NCBI GenBank assembly: GCA_946699065.1
Contig: CAMPDV010000249.1
Span: forward strand, 1 to 64,000
Origin: Loxodes magnus
Taxonomy: Eukaryota > Ciliophora > Karyorelictea > Loxodida > Loxodidae
Direction of reading: 5' to 3'
Length of the DNA stretch: 64,000 bases
Of the stretch, positions 1-48,793 are shown piece by piece (position 1 is the first letter of the stretch; each line of letters opens with the position of its first letter). The position numbers were made by a program, and so were the translations under genes. The notes under the pieces were generated by a model. It saw only the letters and a program-made list of their open reading frames with translations, did not search any database and was not told where the DNA came from.

Positions 1-3017
<3,017 letters not shown>

Positions 3018-3020
3018 TGA

Positions 3021-3140
<120 letters not shown>

Positions 3141-3512
3141 TGATCTGTGGCTATATCCAGTGATTCAGAGTTCATCGTATCGGGAAGTGCAGATTAGACG
3201 GTGAGACTATGGGACGTCAAGACAGGTACCTGTAAGACCATGAGTGGTCACACTAATTCTGTATGATCTGTGGCTATATCCAGTGATTCAGAGTTCATCG
3301 TATCGGGAAGTGCAGATTAGACGGTGAGACTATGGGACGTCAAGACAGGTACCTGTAAGACCATGAGTGGTCACACTAATTCTGTATGATCTGTGGCTAT
3401 ATCCAGTGATTCAGAGTTCATCGTATCGGGAAGTGCAGATTAGACGGTGAGACTATGGGACGTCAAGACAGGTACCTGTAAGACCATGAGTGGTCACACT
3501 AATTCTGTATGA

Positions 3513-3632
<120 letters not shown>

Positions 3633-3635
3633 TGA

Positions 3636-3755
<120 letters not shown>

Positions 3756-3881
3756 TGATCTGTGGCTATATCCAGTGATTCAGATTTCATCGTATCGGGA
3801 AGTGCAGATTAGACGGTGAGACTATGGGACGTCAAGACAGGTACCTGTAAGACCATGAGTGGTCACACTAATTCTGTATGA

Positions 3882-4001
<120 letters not shown>

Positions 4002-4004
4002 TGA

Positions 4005-4124
<120 letters not shown>

Positions 4125-4127
4125 TGA

Positions 4128-4247
<120 letters not shown>

Positions 4248-4250
4248 TGA

Positions 4251-4370
<120 letters not shown>

Positions 4371-4373
4371 TGA

Positions 4374-4493
<120 letters not shown>

Positions 4494-4553
4494 TGATCTG
4501 TGGCTATATCCAGTGATTCAGAGTTCATCGTATCGGGAAGTGCAGATTAGACG

Positions 4554-4796
4554 GTGAGACTATGGGACGTCAAGACAGGTACCTGTAAGACCATGAGTGG
4601 TCACACTAGATATGTAAGATCTGTGGCTATATCCAGTGATTCAGAGTTCATCGTATCGGGAAGTTATGATAAAACGGTGAGACTATGGGACGTCAAGACA
4701 GGTACCTGTAAGACCATGAGTGGTCACACTAATTCTGTAAGATCTGTGGCTATATCCAGTGATTCAGAGTTCATCGTATCGGGAAGTTCAGATTAG
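4554..4796 (+). pseudogene. Open WD40 fragment, two units, 80 residues
   Basis: This stretch is open because two successive units have AGA (Arg) at codon 23 and the first ends in AAA, while the stops on both sides are TAG at codon 41. It reads as almost two complete blades, the first with RY and the second with NS at residues 20-21. The only in-frame start is a GTG inside the blade (the Val before RLWD). No leader, ribosome-binding site or promoter is visible because the upstream DNA is simply the previous unit. It shows what an uninterrupted part of the array would encode and is unlikely to be an independent gene. Confidence 0.6.
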
Positions 4797-5045
4797 ACGG
4801 TGAGACTATGGGACGTCAAGACAGGTACCTGTAAGACCATGAGTGGTCACACTAATTCTGTATGATCTGTGGCTATATCCAGTGATTCAGATTTCATCGT
4901 ATCGGGAAGTGCAGATTAGACGGTGAGACTATGGGACGTCAAGACAGGTACCTGTAAGACCATGAGTGGTCACACTAATTCTGTATGATCTGTGGCTATA
5001 TCCAGTGATTCAGAGTTCATCGTATCGGGAAGTGCAGATTAGACG

Positions 5046-5234
5046 GTGAGACTATGGGACGTCAAGACAGGTACCTGTAAGACCATGAGTGGTCACACTA
5101 GATATGTAAGATCTGTGGCTATATCCAGTGATTCAGAGTTCATCGTATCGGGAAGTTATGATAAAACGGTGAGACTATGGGACGTCAAGACAGGTACCTG
5201 TAAGACCATGAGTGGTCACACTAATTCTGTATGA
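5046..5234 (+). pseudogene. Open WD40 fragment, about 1.5 units, 62 residues
   Basis: Bounded by TAG (codon 41) upstream and TGA (codon 23) downstream. It is open because the intervening unit has GATATGTAAG (residues RYVR) and the AAA form of codon 41. The sequence through residue 48 is the same as in the fragment at 4554. The nominal start is a GTG in the middle of the propeller blade. I treat it as an accidental gap between stops, not as a gene. Confidence 0.55.
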
Positions 5235-5480
5235 TCTGTGGCTATATCCAGTGATTCAGATTTCATCGTATCGGGAAGTGCAGATTAGACGGTGAGACTA
5301 TGGGACGTCAAGACAGGTACCTGTAAGACCATGAGTGGTCACACTAATTCTGTATGATCTGTGGCTATATCCAGTGATTCAGAGTTCATCGTATCGGGAA
5401 GTGCAGATTAGACGGTGAGACTATGGGACGTCAAGACAGGTACCTGTAAGACCATGAGTGGTCACACTAATTCTGTATGA

Positions 5481-5600
<120 letters not shown>

Positions 5601-5606
5601 TGATCT

Positions 5607-5849
5607 GTGGCTATATCCAGTGATTCAGAGTTCATCGTATCGGGAAGTTATGATAAAACGGTGAGACTATGGGACGTCAAGACAGGTACCTGTAAGACCA
5701 TGAGTGGTCACACTAGATATGTAAGATCTGTGGCTATATCCAGTGATTCAGAGTTCATCGTATCGGGAAGTTATGATAAAACGGTGAGACTATGGGACGT
5801 CAAGACAGGTACCTGTAAGACCATGAGTGGTCACACTAATTCTGTATGA
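5607..5849 (+). pseudogene. Open WD40 fragment, two units, 80 residues
   Basis: Runs from just after one codon-23 TGA to the TGA two units later. It is open because the unit between carries AGA at codon 23 with RY at residues 20-21 and all codon-41 positions are AAA. The fragment starts at the Val-Ala-Ile-Ser strand and ends at residue 22 of a blade, so it cannot fold as whole blades by itself. Its product would be the same as that of the fragment at 59252, over 53 kb away, which shows how uniform the array is. Confidence 0.55.
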
Positions 5850-5969
<120 letters not shown>

Positions 5970-5972
5970 TGA

Positions 5973-6092
<120 letters not shown>

Positions 6093-6095
6093 TGA

Positions 6096-6215
<120 letters not shown>

Positions 6216-6218
6216 TGA

Positions 6219-6338
<120 letters not shown>

Positions 6339-6765
6339 TGATCTGTGGCTATATCCAGTGATTCAGAGTTCATCGTATCGGGAAGTGCAGATTAGACGGT
6401 GAGACTATGGGACGTCAAGACAGGTACCTGTAAGACCATGAGTGGTCACACTAATTCTGTATGATCTGTGGCTATATCCAGTGATTCAGAGTTCATCGTA
6501 TCGGGAAGTGCAGATTAGACGGTGAGACTATGGGACGTCAAGACAGGTACCTGTAAGACCATGAGTGGTCACACTAATTCTGTATGATCTGTGGCTATAT
6601 CCAGTGATTCAGAGTTCATCGTATCGGGAAGTGCAGATTAGACGGTGAGACTATGGGACGTCAAGACAGGTACCTGTAAGACCATGAGTGGTCACACTAA
6701 TTCTGTATGATCTGTGGCTATATCCAGTGATTCAGATTTCATCGTATCGGGAAGTGCAGATTAGA

Positions 6766-9705
<2,940 letters not shown>

Positions 9706-9785
9706 GTTCAGATTAGACGGTGAGACTATGGGACGTCAAGACAGGTACCTGTAAGACCATGAGTGGTCACACTAATTCTGTATGA

Positions 9786-12487
<2,702 letters not shown>

Positions 12488-12490
12488 TGA

Positions 12491-12610
<120 letters not shown>

Positions 12611-12613
12611 TGA

Positions 12614-12733
<120 letters not shown>

Positions 12734-12909
12734 TGATCTGTGGCTATATCCAGTGATTCAGAGTTCATCGTATCGGGAAGTTATGATAAAACGGTGAGAC
12801 TATGGGGACGTCAAGACAGGTACCTGTAAGACCATGAGTGGTCACACTAATTCTGTATGATCTGTGGCTATATCCAGTGATTCAGAGTTCATCGTATCGG
12901 GAAGTTATG

Positions 12910-15438
<2,529 letters not shown>

Positions 15439-15563
15439 TGATCTGTGGCTATATCCAGTGATTCAGAGTTCATCGTATCGGAAGTTCAGATTAGACGGTG
15501 AGACTATGGGACGTCAAGACAGGTACCTGTAAGACCATGAGTGGTCACACTAATTCTGTATGA

Positions 15564-15683
<120 letters not shown>

Positions 15684-15686
15684 TGA

Positions 15687-15806
<120 letters not shown>

Positions 15807-16177
15807 TGATCTGTGCTATATCAAGTGATTCAGAGTTCATCGTATCGGGAAGTTCAGATTAGACGGTGAGACTATGGGACGTCAAGACAGGTACCTGTAA
15901 GACCATGAGTGGTCACACTAATTCTGTATGATCTGTGGCTATATCCAGTGATTCAGATTTCATCGTATCGGGAAGTGCAGATTAGACGGTGAGACTATGG
16001 GACGTCAAGACAGGTACCTGTAAGACCATGAGTGGTCACACTAATTCTGTATGATCTGTGGCTATATCCAGTGATTCAGATTTCATCGTATCGGGAAGTG
16101 CAGATTAGACGGTGAGACTATGGGACGTCAAGACAGGTACCTGTAAGACCATGAGTGGTCACACTAATTCTGTATGA

Positions 16178-16297
<120 letters not shown>

Positions 16298-16423
16298 TGA
16301 TCTGTGGCTATATCCAGTGATTCAGATTTCATCGTATCGGGAAGTGCAGATTAGACGGTGAGACTATGGGACGTCAAGACAGGTACCTGTAAGACCATGA
16401 GTGGTCACACTAATTCTGTATGA

Positions 16424-16543
<120 letters not shown>

Positions 16544-16670
16544 TGATCTGTGGCTATATCCAGTGATTCAGAGTTCATCGTATCGGGAAGTTATGATAAA
16601 ACGGTGAGACTATGGGACGTCAAGACAGGTACCCTGTAAGACCATGAGTGGTCACACTAATTCTGTATGA

Positions 16671-16790
<120 letters not shown>

Positions 16791-16793
16791 TGA

Positions 16794-16913
<120 letters not shown>

Positions 16914-17284
16914 TGATCTGTGGCTATATCCAGTGATTCAGAGTTCATCGTATCGGGAAGTTCAGATTAGACGGTGAGACTATGGGACGTCAAGACAGGT
17001 ACCTGTAAGACCATGAGTGGTCACACTAATTCTGTATGATCTGTGCTATATCAAGTGATTCAGAGTTCATCGTATCGGGAAGTTCAGATTAGACGGTGAG
17101 ACTATGGGACGTCAAGACAGGTACCTGTAAGACCATGAGTGGTCACACTAATTCTGTATGATCTGTGGCTATATCCAGTGATTCAGATTTCATCGTATCG
17201 GGAAGTGCAGATTAGACGGTGAGACTATGGGACGTCAAGACAGGTACCTGTAAGACCATGAGTGGTCACACTAATTCTGTATGA

Positions 17285-17404
<120 letters not shown>

Positions 17405-17407
17405 TGA

Positions 17408-17527
<120 letters not shown>

Positions 17528-17654
17528 TGATCTGTGGCTATATCCAGTGATTCAGATTTTCATCGTATCGGGAAGTTATGATAAAACGGTGAGACTATGG
17601 GACGTCAAGACAGGTACCTGTAAGACCATGAGTGGTCACACTAATTCTGTATGA

Positions 17655-17774
<120 letters not shown>

Positions 17775-17777
17775 TGA

Positions 17778-17897
<120 letters not shown>

Positions 17898-17900
17898 TGA

Positions 17901-18020
<120 letters not shown>

Positions 18021-18023
18021 TGA

Positions 18024-18143
<120 letters not shown>

Positions 18144-18146
18144 TGA

Positions 18147-18266
<120 letters not shown>

Positions 18267-18392
18267 TGATCTGTGGCTATATCCAGTGATTCAGATTTCA
18301 TCGTATCGGGAAGTGCAGATTAGACGGTGAGACTATGGGACGTCAAGACAGGTACCTGTAAGACCATGAGTGGTCACACTAATTCTGTATGA

Positions 18393-18512
<120 letters not shown>

Positions 18513-18639
18513 TGATCTGTGGCTATATCCAGTGATTCAGAGTTCAATCGTATCGGGAAGTTATGATAAAACGGTGAGACTATGGGACGTCAAGACAGGT
18601 ACCTGTAAGACCATGAGTGGTCACACTAATTCTGTATGA

Positions 18640-18759
<120 letters not shown>

Positions 18760-18885
18760 TGATCTGTGGCTATATCCAGTGATTCAGAGTTCATCGTATC
18801 GGGAAGTGCAGATTAGACGGTGAGACTATGGGACGTCAAGACAGGTACCTGTAAGACCATGAGTGGTCACACTAATTCTGTATGA

Positions 18886-19005
<120 letters not shown>

Positions 19006-19255
19006 TGATCTGTGGCTATATCCAGTGATTCAGAGTTCATCGTATCGGTAAGTGGAGATAAAACGGGTGAGAATATGGGACGTCAAGACAGGTACCTGTA
19101 AGACCATGAGTGGTCACACTAATTCTGTATGATCTGTGCTATATCCAGTGATTCAGAGTTCATCGTATCGGGAAGTTATGATAAAAACGGTGAGACTATG
19201 GGACGTCAAGACAGGTACCTGTAAGACCATGAGTGGTCACACTAATTCTGTATGA

Positions 19256-19375
<120 letters not shown>

Positions 19376-19378
19376 TGA

Positions 19379-19498
<120 letters not shown>

Positions 19499-19501
19499 TG
19501 A

Positions 19502-19621
<120 letters not shown>

Positions 19622-19747
19622 TGATCTGTGGCTATATCCAGTGATTCAGAGTTCATCGTATCGGGAAGTGCAGATTAGACGGTGAGACTATGGGACGTCA
19701 AGACAGGTACCTGTAAGACCATGAGTGGTCACACTAATTCTGTATGA

Positions 19748-19867
<120 letters not shown>

Positions 19868-19870
19868 TGA

Positions 19871-19990
<120 letters not shown>

Positions 19991-20117
19991 TGATCTGTGG
20001 CTATATCCAGTGATTCAGAGTTCATCGTATCGGGAAGTTATGATAAAAACGGTGAGACTATGGGACGTCAAGACAGGTACCTGTAAGACCATGAGTGGTC
20101 ACACTAATTCTGTATGA

Positions 20118-20237
<120 letters not shown>

Positions 20238-20240
20238 TGA

Positions 20241-20360
<120 letters not shown>

Positions 20361-20363
20361 TGA

Positions 20364-20483
<120 letters not shown>

Positions 20484-20610
20484 TGATCTGTGGCTATATC
20501 CAGTGATTCAGAGTTCATCGTATCGGGGAAGTTATGATAAAACGGTGAGACTATGGGACGTCAAGACAGGTACCTGTAAGACCATGAGTGGTCACACTAA
20601 TTCTGTATGA

Positions 20611-20730
<120 letters not shown>

Positions 20731-20733
20731 TGA

Positions 20734-20853
<120 letters not shown>

Positions 20854-20856
20854 TGA

Positions 20857-20976
<120 letters not shown>

Positions 20977-21224
20977 TGATCTGTGCTATATCCAGTGATT
21001 CAGAGTTCATCGTATCGGGAAGTTATGATAAAACGGTGAGACTATGGGACGTCAAGACAGGTACCTGTAAGACCATGAGTGGTCACACTAATTCTGTATG
21101 ATCTGTGGCTATATCCAGTGATTCAGAGTTCATCGTATCGGGAAGTGCAGATTAGACGGTGAGACTATGGGACGTCAAGACAGGTACCTGTAAGACCATG
21201 AGTGGTCACACTAATTCTGTATGA

Positions 21225-21344
<120 letters not shown>

Positions 21345-21471
21345 TGATCTGTGGCTATATCCAGTGATTCAGAGTTCATCGTATCGGGAAGTTATGATAA
21401 AAACGGTGAGACTATGGGACGTCAAGACAGGTACCTGTAAGACCATGAGTGGTCACACTAATTCTGTATGA

Positions 21472-21591
<120 letters not shown>

Positions 21592-21594
21592 TGA

Positions 21595-21714
<120 letters not shown>

Positions 21715-21717
21715 TGA

Positions 21718-21837
<120 letters not shown>

Positions 21838-21840
21838 TGA

Positions 21841-21960
<120 letters not shown>

Positions 21961-21963
21961 TGA

Positions 21964-22083
<120 letters not shown>

Positions 22084-22086
22084 TGA

Positions 22087-22206
<120 letters not shown>

Positions 22207-22209
22207 TGA

Positions 22210-22329
<120 letters not shown>

Positions 22330-22454
22330 TGATCTGTGGCTATATCCAGTGATTCAGAGTTCATCGTATCGGAAGTTATGATAAAACGGTGAGACTATGG
22401 GACGTCAAGACAGGTACCTGTAAGACCATGAGTGGTCACACTAATTCTGTATGA

Positions 22455-22574
<120 letters not shown>

Positions 22575-22577
22575 TGA

Positions 22578-22697
<120 letters not shown>

Positions 22698-22700
22698 TGA

Positions 22701-25315
<2,615 letters not shown>

Positions 25316-25334
25316 TCATCGTATCGGGAAGTGC

Positions 25335-26325
<991 letters not shown>

Positions 26326-26642
26326 GACGGTGAGACTATGGGACGTCAAGACAGGTACCTGTAAGACCATGAGTGGTCACACTAATTCTGTATGATCTGT
26401 GGCTATATCCAGTGATTCAGATTTCATCGTATCGGGAAGTGCAGATTAGACGGTGAGACTATGGGACGTCAAGACAGGTACCTGTAAGACCATGAGTGGT
26501 CACACTAATTCTGTATGATCTGTGGCTATATCCAGTGATTCAGAGTTCATCGTATCGGGAAGTTATGATAAAACGGTGAGACTATGGGACGTCAAGACAG
26601 GTACCTGTCAAGACCATGAGTGGTCACACTAATTCTGTATGA

Positions 26643-26762
<120 letters not shown>

Positions 26763-26889
26763 TGATCTGTGGCTATATCCAGTGATTCAGATTTCAATCG
26801 TATCGGGAAGTTATGATAAAACGGTGAGACTATGGGACGTCAAGACAGGTACCTGTAAGACCATGAGTGGTCACACTAATTCTGTATGA

Positions 26890-27009
<120 letters not shown>

Positions 27010-27059
27010 TGATCTGTGGCTATATCCAGTGATTCAGAGTTCATCGTATCGGGAAGTTA

Positions 27060-30334
<3,275 letters not shown>

Positions 30335-30337
30335 TGA

Positions 30338-30457
<120 letters not shown>

Positions 30458-30460
30458 TGA

Positions 30461-30580
<120 letters not shown>

Positions 30581-30583
30581 TGA

Positions 30584-30703
<120 letters not shown>

Positions 30704-30706
30704 TGA

Positions 30707-30826
<120 letters not shown>

Positions 30827-30829
30827 TGA

Positions 30830-32551
<1,722 letters not shown>

Positions 32552-32678
32552 TGATCTGTGGCTATATCCAGTGATTCAGAGTTCATCGTATCGGGAAGTT
32601 ATGATAAAACGGTGAGACTATGGGACGTCCAAGACAGGTACCTGTAAGACCATGAGTGGTCACACTAATTCTGTATGA

Positions 32679-32798
<120 letters not shown>

Positions 32799-32801
32799 TG
32801 A

Positions 32802-32921
<120 letters not shown>

Positions 32922-33047
32922 TGATCTGTGGCTATATCCAGTGATTCAGAGTTCATCGTATCGGGAAGTGCAGATTAGACGGTGAGACTATGGGACGTCA
33001 AGACAGGTACCTGTAAGACCATGAGTGGTCACACTAATTCTGTATGA

Positions 33048-33167
<120 letters not shown>

Positions 33168-33170
33168 TGA

Positions 33171-33290
<120 letters not shown>

Positions 33291-33293
33291 TGA

Positions 33294-33413
<120 letters not shown>

Positions 33414-33416
33414 TGA

Positions 33417-33536
<120 letters not shown>

Positions 33537-33539
33537 TGA

Positions 33540-33659
<120 letters not shown>

Positions 33660-33662
33660 TGA

Positions 33663-33782
<120 letters not shown>

Positions 33783-33785
33783 TGA

Positions 33786-33905
<120 letters not shown>

Positions 33906-33908
33906 TGA

Positions 33909-34028
<120 letters not shown>

Positions 34029-34031
34029 TGA

Positions 34032-34151
<120 letters not shown>

Positions 34152-34154
34152 TGA

Positions 34155-36300
<2,146 letters not shown>

Positions 36301-36616
36301 ACGGTGAGACTATGGGACGTCAAGACAGGTACCTGTAAGACCATGAGTGGTCACACTAATTCTGTATGATCTGTGGCTATATCCAGTGATTCAGAGTTCA
36401 TCGTATCGGGAAGTTATGATAAAACGGTGAGGACTATGGGACGTCAAGACAGGTACCTGTAAGACCATGAGTGGTCACACTAATTCTGTATGATCTGTGG
36501 CTATATCCAGTGATTCAGAGTTCATCGTATCGGGAAGTGCAGATTAGACGGTGAGACTATGGGACGTCAAGACAGGTACCTGTAAGACCATGAGTGGTCA
36601 CACTAATTCTGTATGA

Positions 36617-36736
<120 letters not shown>

Positions 36737-36739
36737 TGA

Positions 36740-36859
<120 letters not shown>

Positions 36860-36985
36860 TGATCTGTGGCTATATCCAGTGATTCAGAGTTCATCGTATC
36901 GGGAAGTGCAGATTAGACGGTGAGACTATGGGACGTCAAGACAGGTACCTGTAAGACCATGAGTGGTCACACTAATTCTGTATGA

Positions 36986-37105
<120 letters not shown>

Positions 37106-37129
37106 TGATCTGTGGCTATATCCAGTGAT

Positions 37130-38030
<901 letters not shown>

Positions 38031-38094
38031 GAGACTATGGGACGTCAAGACAGGTACCTGTAAGACCATGAGTGGTCACACTAATTCTGTATGA

Positions 38095-38214
<120 letters not shown>

Positions 38215-38217
38215 TGA

Positions 38218-38337
<120 letters not shown>

Positions 38338-38464
38338 TGATCTGTGGCTATATCCAGTGATTCAGAGTTCATCGTATCGGGAAGTTCAGATTAGACGGTG
38401 AGACTATGGGGACGTCAAGACAGGTACCTGTAAGACCATGAGTGGTCACACTAATTCTGTATGA

Positions 38465-40620
<2,156 letters not shown>

Positions 40621-40802
40621 CTATGGGACGTCAAGACAGGTACCTGTAAGACCATGAGTGGTCACACTAATTCTGTATGATCTGTGCTATATCCAGTGAT
40701 TCAGAGTTCATCGTATCGGGAAGTTATGATAAAACGGTGAGACTATGGGACGTCAAGACAGGTACCTGTAAGACCATGAGTGGTCACACTAATTCTGTAT
40801 GA

Positions 40803-40922
<120 letters not shown>

Positions 40923-41047
40923 TGATCTGTGCTATATCAAGTGATTCAGAGTTCATCGTATCGGGAAGTTCAGATTAGACGGTGAGACTATGGGACGTCA
41001 AGACAGGTACCTGTAAGACCATGAGTGGTCACACTAATTCTGTATGA

Positions 41048-41167
<120 letters not shown>

Positions 41168-41170
41168 TGA

Positions 41171-41290
<120 letters not shown>

Positions 41291-41416
41291 TGATCTGTGG
41301 CTATATCCAGTGATTCAGAGTTCATCGTATCGGGAAGTGCAGATTAGACGGTGAGACTATGGGACGTCAAGACAGGTACCTGTAAGACCATGAGTGGTCA
41401 CACTAATTCTGTATGA

Positions 41417-41536
<120 letters not shown>

Positions 41537-41662
41537 TGATCTGTGGCTATATCCAGTGATTCAGAGTTCATCGTATCGGGAAGTGCAGACTAGACGGTGA
41601 GACTATGGGACGTCAAGACAGGTACCTGTAAGACCATGAGTGGTCACACTAATTCTGTATGA

Positions 41663-41782
<120 letters not shown>

Positions 41783-41785
41783 TGA

Positions 41786-41905
<120 letters not shown>

Positions 41906-41908
41906 TGA

Positions 41909-42028
<120 letters not shown>

Positions 42029-42031
42029 TGA

Positions 42032-42151
<120 letters not shown>

Positions 42152-42276
42152 TGATCTGTGCTATATCAAGTGATTCAGAGTTCATCGTATCGGGAAGTTC
42201 AGATTAGACGGTGAGACTATGGGACGTCAAGACAGGTACCTGTAAGACCATGAGTGGTCACACTAATTCTGTATGA

Positions 42277-42396
<120 letters not shown>

Positions 42397-42399
42397 TGA

Positions 42400-42519
<120 letters not shown>

Positions 42520-42645
42520 TGATCTGTGGCTATATCCAGTGATTCAGAGTTCATTGTATCGGGAAGTTCAGATTAGACGGTGAGACTATGGGACGTCAAG
42601 ACAGGTACCTGTAAGACCATGAGTGGTCACACTAATTCTGTATGA

Positions 42646-42765
<120 letters not shown>

Positions 42766-42891
42766 TGATCTGTGGCTATATCCAGTGATTCAGAGTTCAT
42801 CGTATCGGGAAGTGCAGATTAGACGGTGAGACTATGGGACGTCAAGACAGGTACCTGTAAGACCATGAGTGGTCACACTAATTCTGTATGA

Positions 42892-43011
<120 letters not shown>

Positions 43012-43014
43012 TGA

Positions 43015-43134
<120 letters not shown>

Positions 43135-43137
43135 TGA

Positions 43138-43257
<120 letters not shown>

Positions 43258-43260
43258 TGA

Positions 43261-43380
<120 letters not shown>

Positions 43381-43383
43381 TGA

Positions 43384-43503
<120 letters not shown>

Positions 43504-43752
43504 TGATCTGTGGCTATATCCAGTGATTCAGAGTTCATCGTATCGGGAAGTTCAGATTAGACGGTGAGACTATGGGACGTCAAGACAGGTACCTGTAAGA
43601 CCATGAGTGGTCACACTAATTCTGTATGATCTGTGGCTATATCCAGTGATTCAGATTTCATCGTATCGGGAAGTGCAGATTAGACGGTGAGACTATGGGA
43701 CGTCAAGACAGGTACCTGTAAGACCATGAGTGGTCACACTAATTCTGTATGA

Positions 43753-43872
<120 letters not shown>

Positions 43873-43875
43873 TGA

Positions 43876-43995
<120 letters not shown>

Positions 43996-43998
43996 TGA

Positions 43999-44118
<120 letters not shown>

Positions 44119-44627
44119 TGATCTGTGGCTATATCCAGTGATTCAGAGTTCATCGTATCGGGAAGTGCAGATTAGACGGTGAGACTATGGGACGTCCAAG
44201 ACAGGTACCTGTAAGACCATGAGTGGTCACACTAATTCTGTATGATCTGTGGCTATATCCAGTGATTCAGATTTCATCGTATCGGGAAGTGCAGATTAGA
44301 CGGTGAGACTATGGGACGTCAAGACAGGTACCTGTAAGACCATGAGTGGTCACACTAATTCTGTATGATCTGTGGCTATATCCAGTGATTCAGAGTTCAT
44401 CGTATCGGGAAGTTATGATAAAACGGTGAGACTATGGGACGTCAAGACAGGTACCTGTAAGACCATGAGTGGTCACACTAAATTCTGTATGATCTGTGGC
44501 TATATCCAGTGATTCAGAGTTCATCGTATCGGAAGTTATGATAAAACGGTGAGACTATGGGACGTCAAGACAGGTACCTGTAAGACCATGAGTGGTCACA
44601 CTAATTCTGTATGATCTGTGGCTATAA

Positions 44628-44735
<108 letters not shown>

Positions 44736-44861
44736 TGATCTGTGGCTATATCCAGTGATTCAGAGTTCATCGTATCGGGAAGTGCAGATTAGACGGTGAG
44801 ACTATGGGACGTCAAGACAGGTACCTGTAAGACCATGAGTGGTCACACTAATTCTGTATGA

Positions 44862-44981
<120 letters not shown>

Positions 44982-45352
44982 TGATCTGTGGCTATATCCA
45001 GTGATTCAGAGTTCATCGTATCGGGAAGTTCAGATTAGACGGTGAGACTATGGGACGTCAAGACAGGTACCTGTAAGACCATGAGTGGTCACACTAATTC
45101 TGTAAGATCTGTGGCTATATCCAGTGATTCAGAGTTCAACGTATCGGGAAGTTCAGATAGACGGTGAGACTATGGGACGTCAAGACAGGTACCTGTAAGA
45201 CCATGAGTGGTCACACTAATTCTGTATGATCTGTGGCTATATCCAGTGATTCAGATTTCATCGTATCGGGAAGTGCAGATTAGACGGTGAGACTATGGGA
45301 CGTCAAGACAGGTACCTGTAAGACCATGAGTGGTCACACTAATTCTGTATGA

Positions 45353-45472
<120 letters not shown>

Positions 45473-45598
45473 TGATCTGTGGCTATATCCAGTGATTCAG
45501 AGTTCATCGTATCGGGAAGTGCAGATTAGACGGTGAGACTATGGGACGTCAAGACAGGTACCTGTAAGACCATGAGTGGTCACACTAATTCTGTATGA

Positions 45599-45718
<120 letters not shown>

Positions 45719-45721
45719 TGA

Positions 45722-45841
<120 letters not shown>

Positions 45842-45844
45842 TGA

Positions 45845-45964
<120 letters not shown>

Positions 45965-46091
45965 TGATCTGTGGCTATATCCAGTGATTCAGAGTTCATC
46001 GTATCGGGAAGTTATGATAAAACGGTTGAGACTATGGGACGTCAAGACAGGTACCTGTAAGACCATGAGTGGTCACACTAATTCTGTATGA

Positions 46092-46211
<120 letters not shown>

Positions 46212-46458
46212 TGATCTGTGCTATATCAAGTGATTCAGAGTTCATCGTATCGGGAAGTTCAGATTAGACGGTGAGACTATGGACGTCAAGACAGGTACCT
46301 GTAAGACCATGAGTGGTCACACTAATTCTGTATGATCTGTGGCTATATCCAGTGATTCAGATTTCATCGTATCGGGAAGTGCAGATTAGACGGTGAGACT
46401 ATGGGACGTCAAGACAGGTACCTGTAAGACCATGAGTGGTCACACTAATTCTGTATGA

Positions 46459-46632
46459 TCTGTGGCTATATCCAGTGATTCAGAGTTCATCGTATCGGGA
46501 AGTTATGATAAAACGGTGAGACTATGGGACGTCAAGACAGGTACCTGTAAGACCATGAGTGGTCACACTAATTCTGTATCTGTGGCTATATCCAGTGATT
46601 CAGAGTTCATCGTATCGGGAAGTGCAGATTAG
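46459..46632 (+). pseudogene. Open WD40 stretch created by in-frame loss of the TGA codon
   Basis: In the unit around 46570-46585 the usual GTATGATCTGTGG is GTATCTGTGG, three bases shorter, so the codon-23 TGA is missing and the frame is kept. The run from the previous TGA to the next TAG at 46630-46632 is 57 residues and spans the blade junction GHTNSV to SVAISSDS. It is the only case I saw in which a stop was removed by a deletion instead of a substitution. No start signal supports it as a gene. Confidence 0.6.
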
Positions 46633-46701
46633 ACGGTGAGACTATGGGACGTCAAGACAGGTACCTGTAAGACCATGAGTGGTCACACTAATTCTGTATG
46701 A

Positions 46702-46821
<120 letters not shown>

Positions 46822-46824
46822 TGA

Positions 46825-46944
<120 letters not shown>

Positions 46945-47048
46945 TGATCTGTGGCTATATCCAGTGATTCAGAGTTCATCGTATCGGGAAGTTATGATAA
47001 AAACGGTGAGACTATGGGACGTCAAGACAGGTACCTGTAAGACCATGA

Positions 47049-47192
<144 letters not shown>

Positions 47193-47565
47193 TGATCTGT
47201 GGCTATATCCAGTGATTCAGAGTTCATCGTATCGGAAGTTATGATAAAACGGTGAGACTATGGGACGTCAAGACAGGTACCTGTAAGACCATGAGTGGTC
47301 ACACTAATTCTGTATGATCTGTGGCTATATCCAGTGATTCAGAGTTCATCGTATCGGGAAGTTCAGATTAGACGGTGAGACTATGGGACGTCAAGACAGG
47401 TACCTGTAAGGACCATGAGTGGTCACAACTAATTCTGTATGATCTGTGGCTATATCCAGTGATTCAGATTTCATCGTATCGGGAAGTGCAGATTAGACGG
47501 TGAGACTATGGGACGTCAAGACAGGTACCTGTAAGACCATGAGTGGTCACACTAATTCTGTATGA

Positions 47566-47685
<120 letters not shown>

Positions 47686-47688
47686 TGA

Positions 47689-47808
<120 letters not shown>

Positions 47809-47811
47809 TGA

Positions 47812-47931
<120 letters not shown>

Positions 47932-48181
47932 TGATCTGTGGCTTATATCCAGTGATTCAGAGTTCATCGTATCGGGAAGTGCAGATTAGACGGTGAGACT
48001 ATGGGACGTCAAGACAGGTACCTGTAAGACCATGAGTGGTCACACTAATTCTGTATGATCTGTGGCTATATCCAGTGATTCAGATTTCATCGTATCGGGA
48101 AGTGCAGATTAGACGGTGAGACTATGGGACGTCAAGACAGGTACCTGTAAGACCATGAGTGGTCACACTAATTCTGTATGA

Positions 48182-48301
<120 letters not shown>

Positions 48302-48304
48302 TGA

Positions 48305-48424
<120 letters not shown>

Positions 48425-48427
48425 TGA

Positions 48428-48547
<120 letters not shown>

Positions 48548-48673
48548 TGATCTGTGGCTATATCCAGTGATTCAGAGTTCATCGTATCGGGAAGTGCAGA
48601 TTAGACGGTGAGACTATGGGACGTCAAGACAGGTACCTGTAAGACCATGAGTGGTCACACTAATTCTGTATGA

Positions 48674-48793
<120 letters not shown>

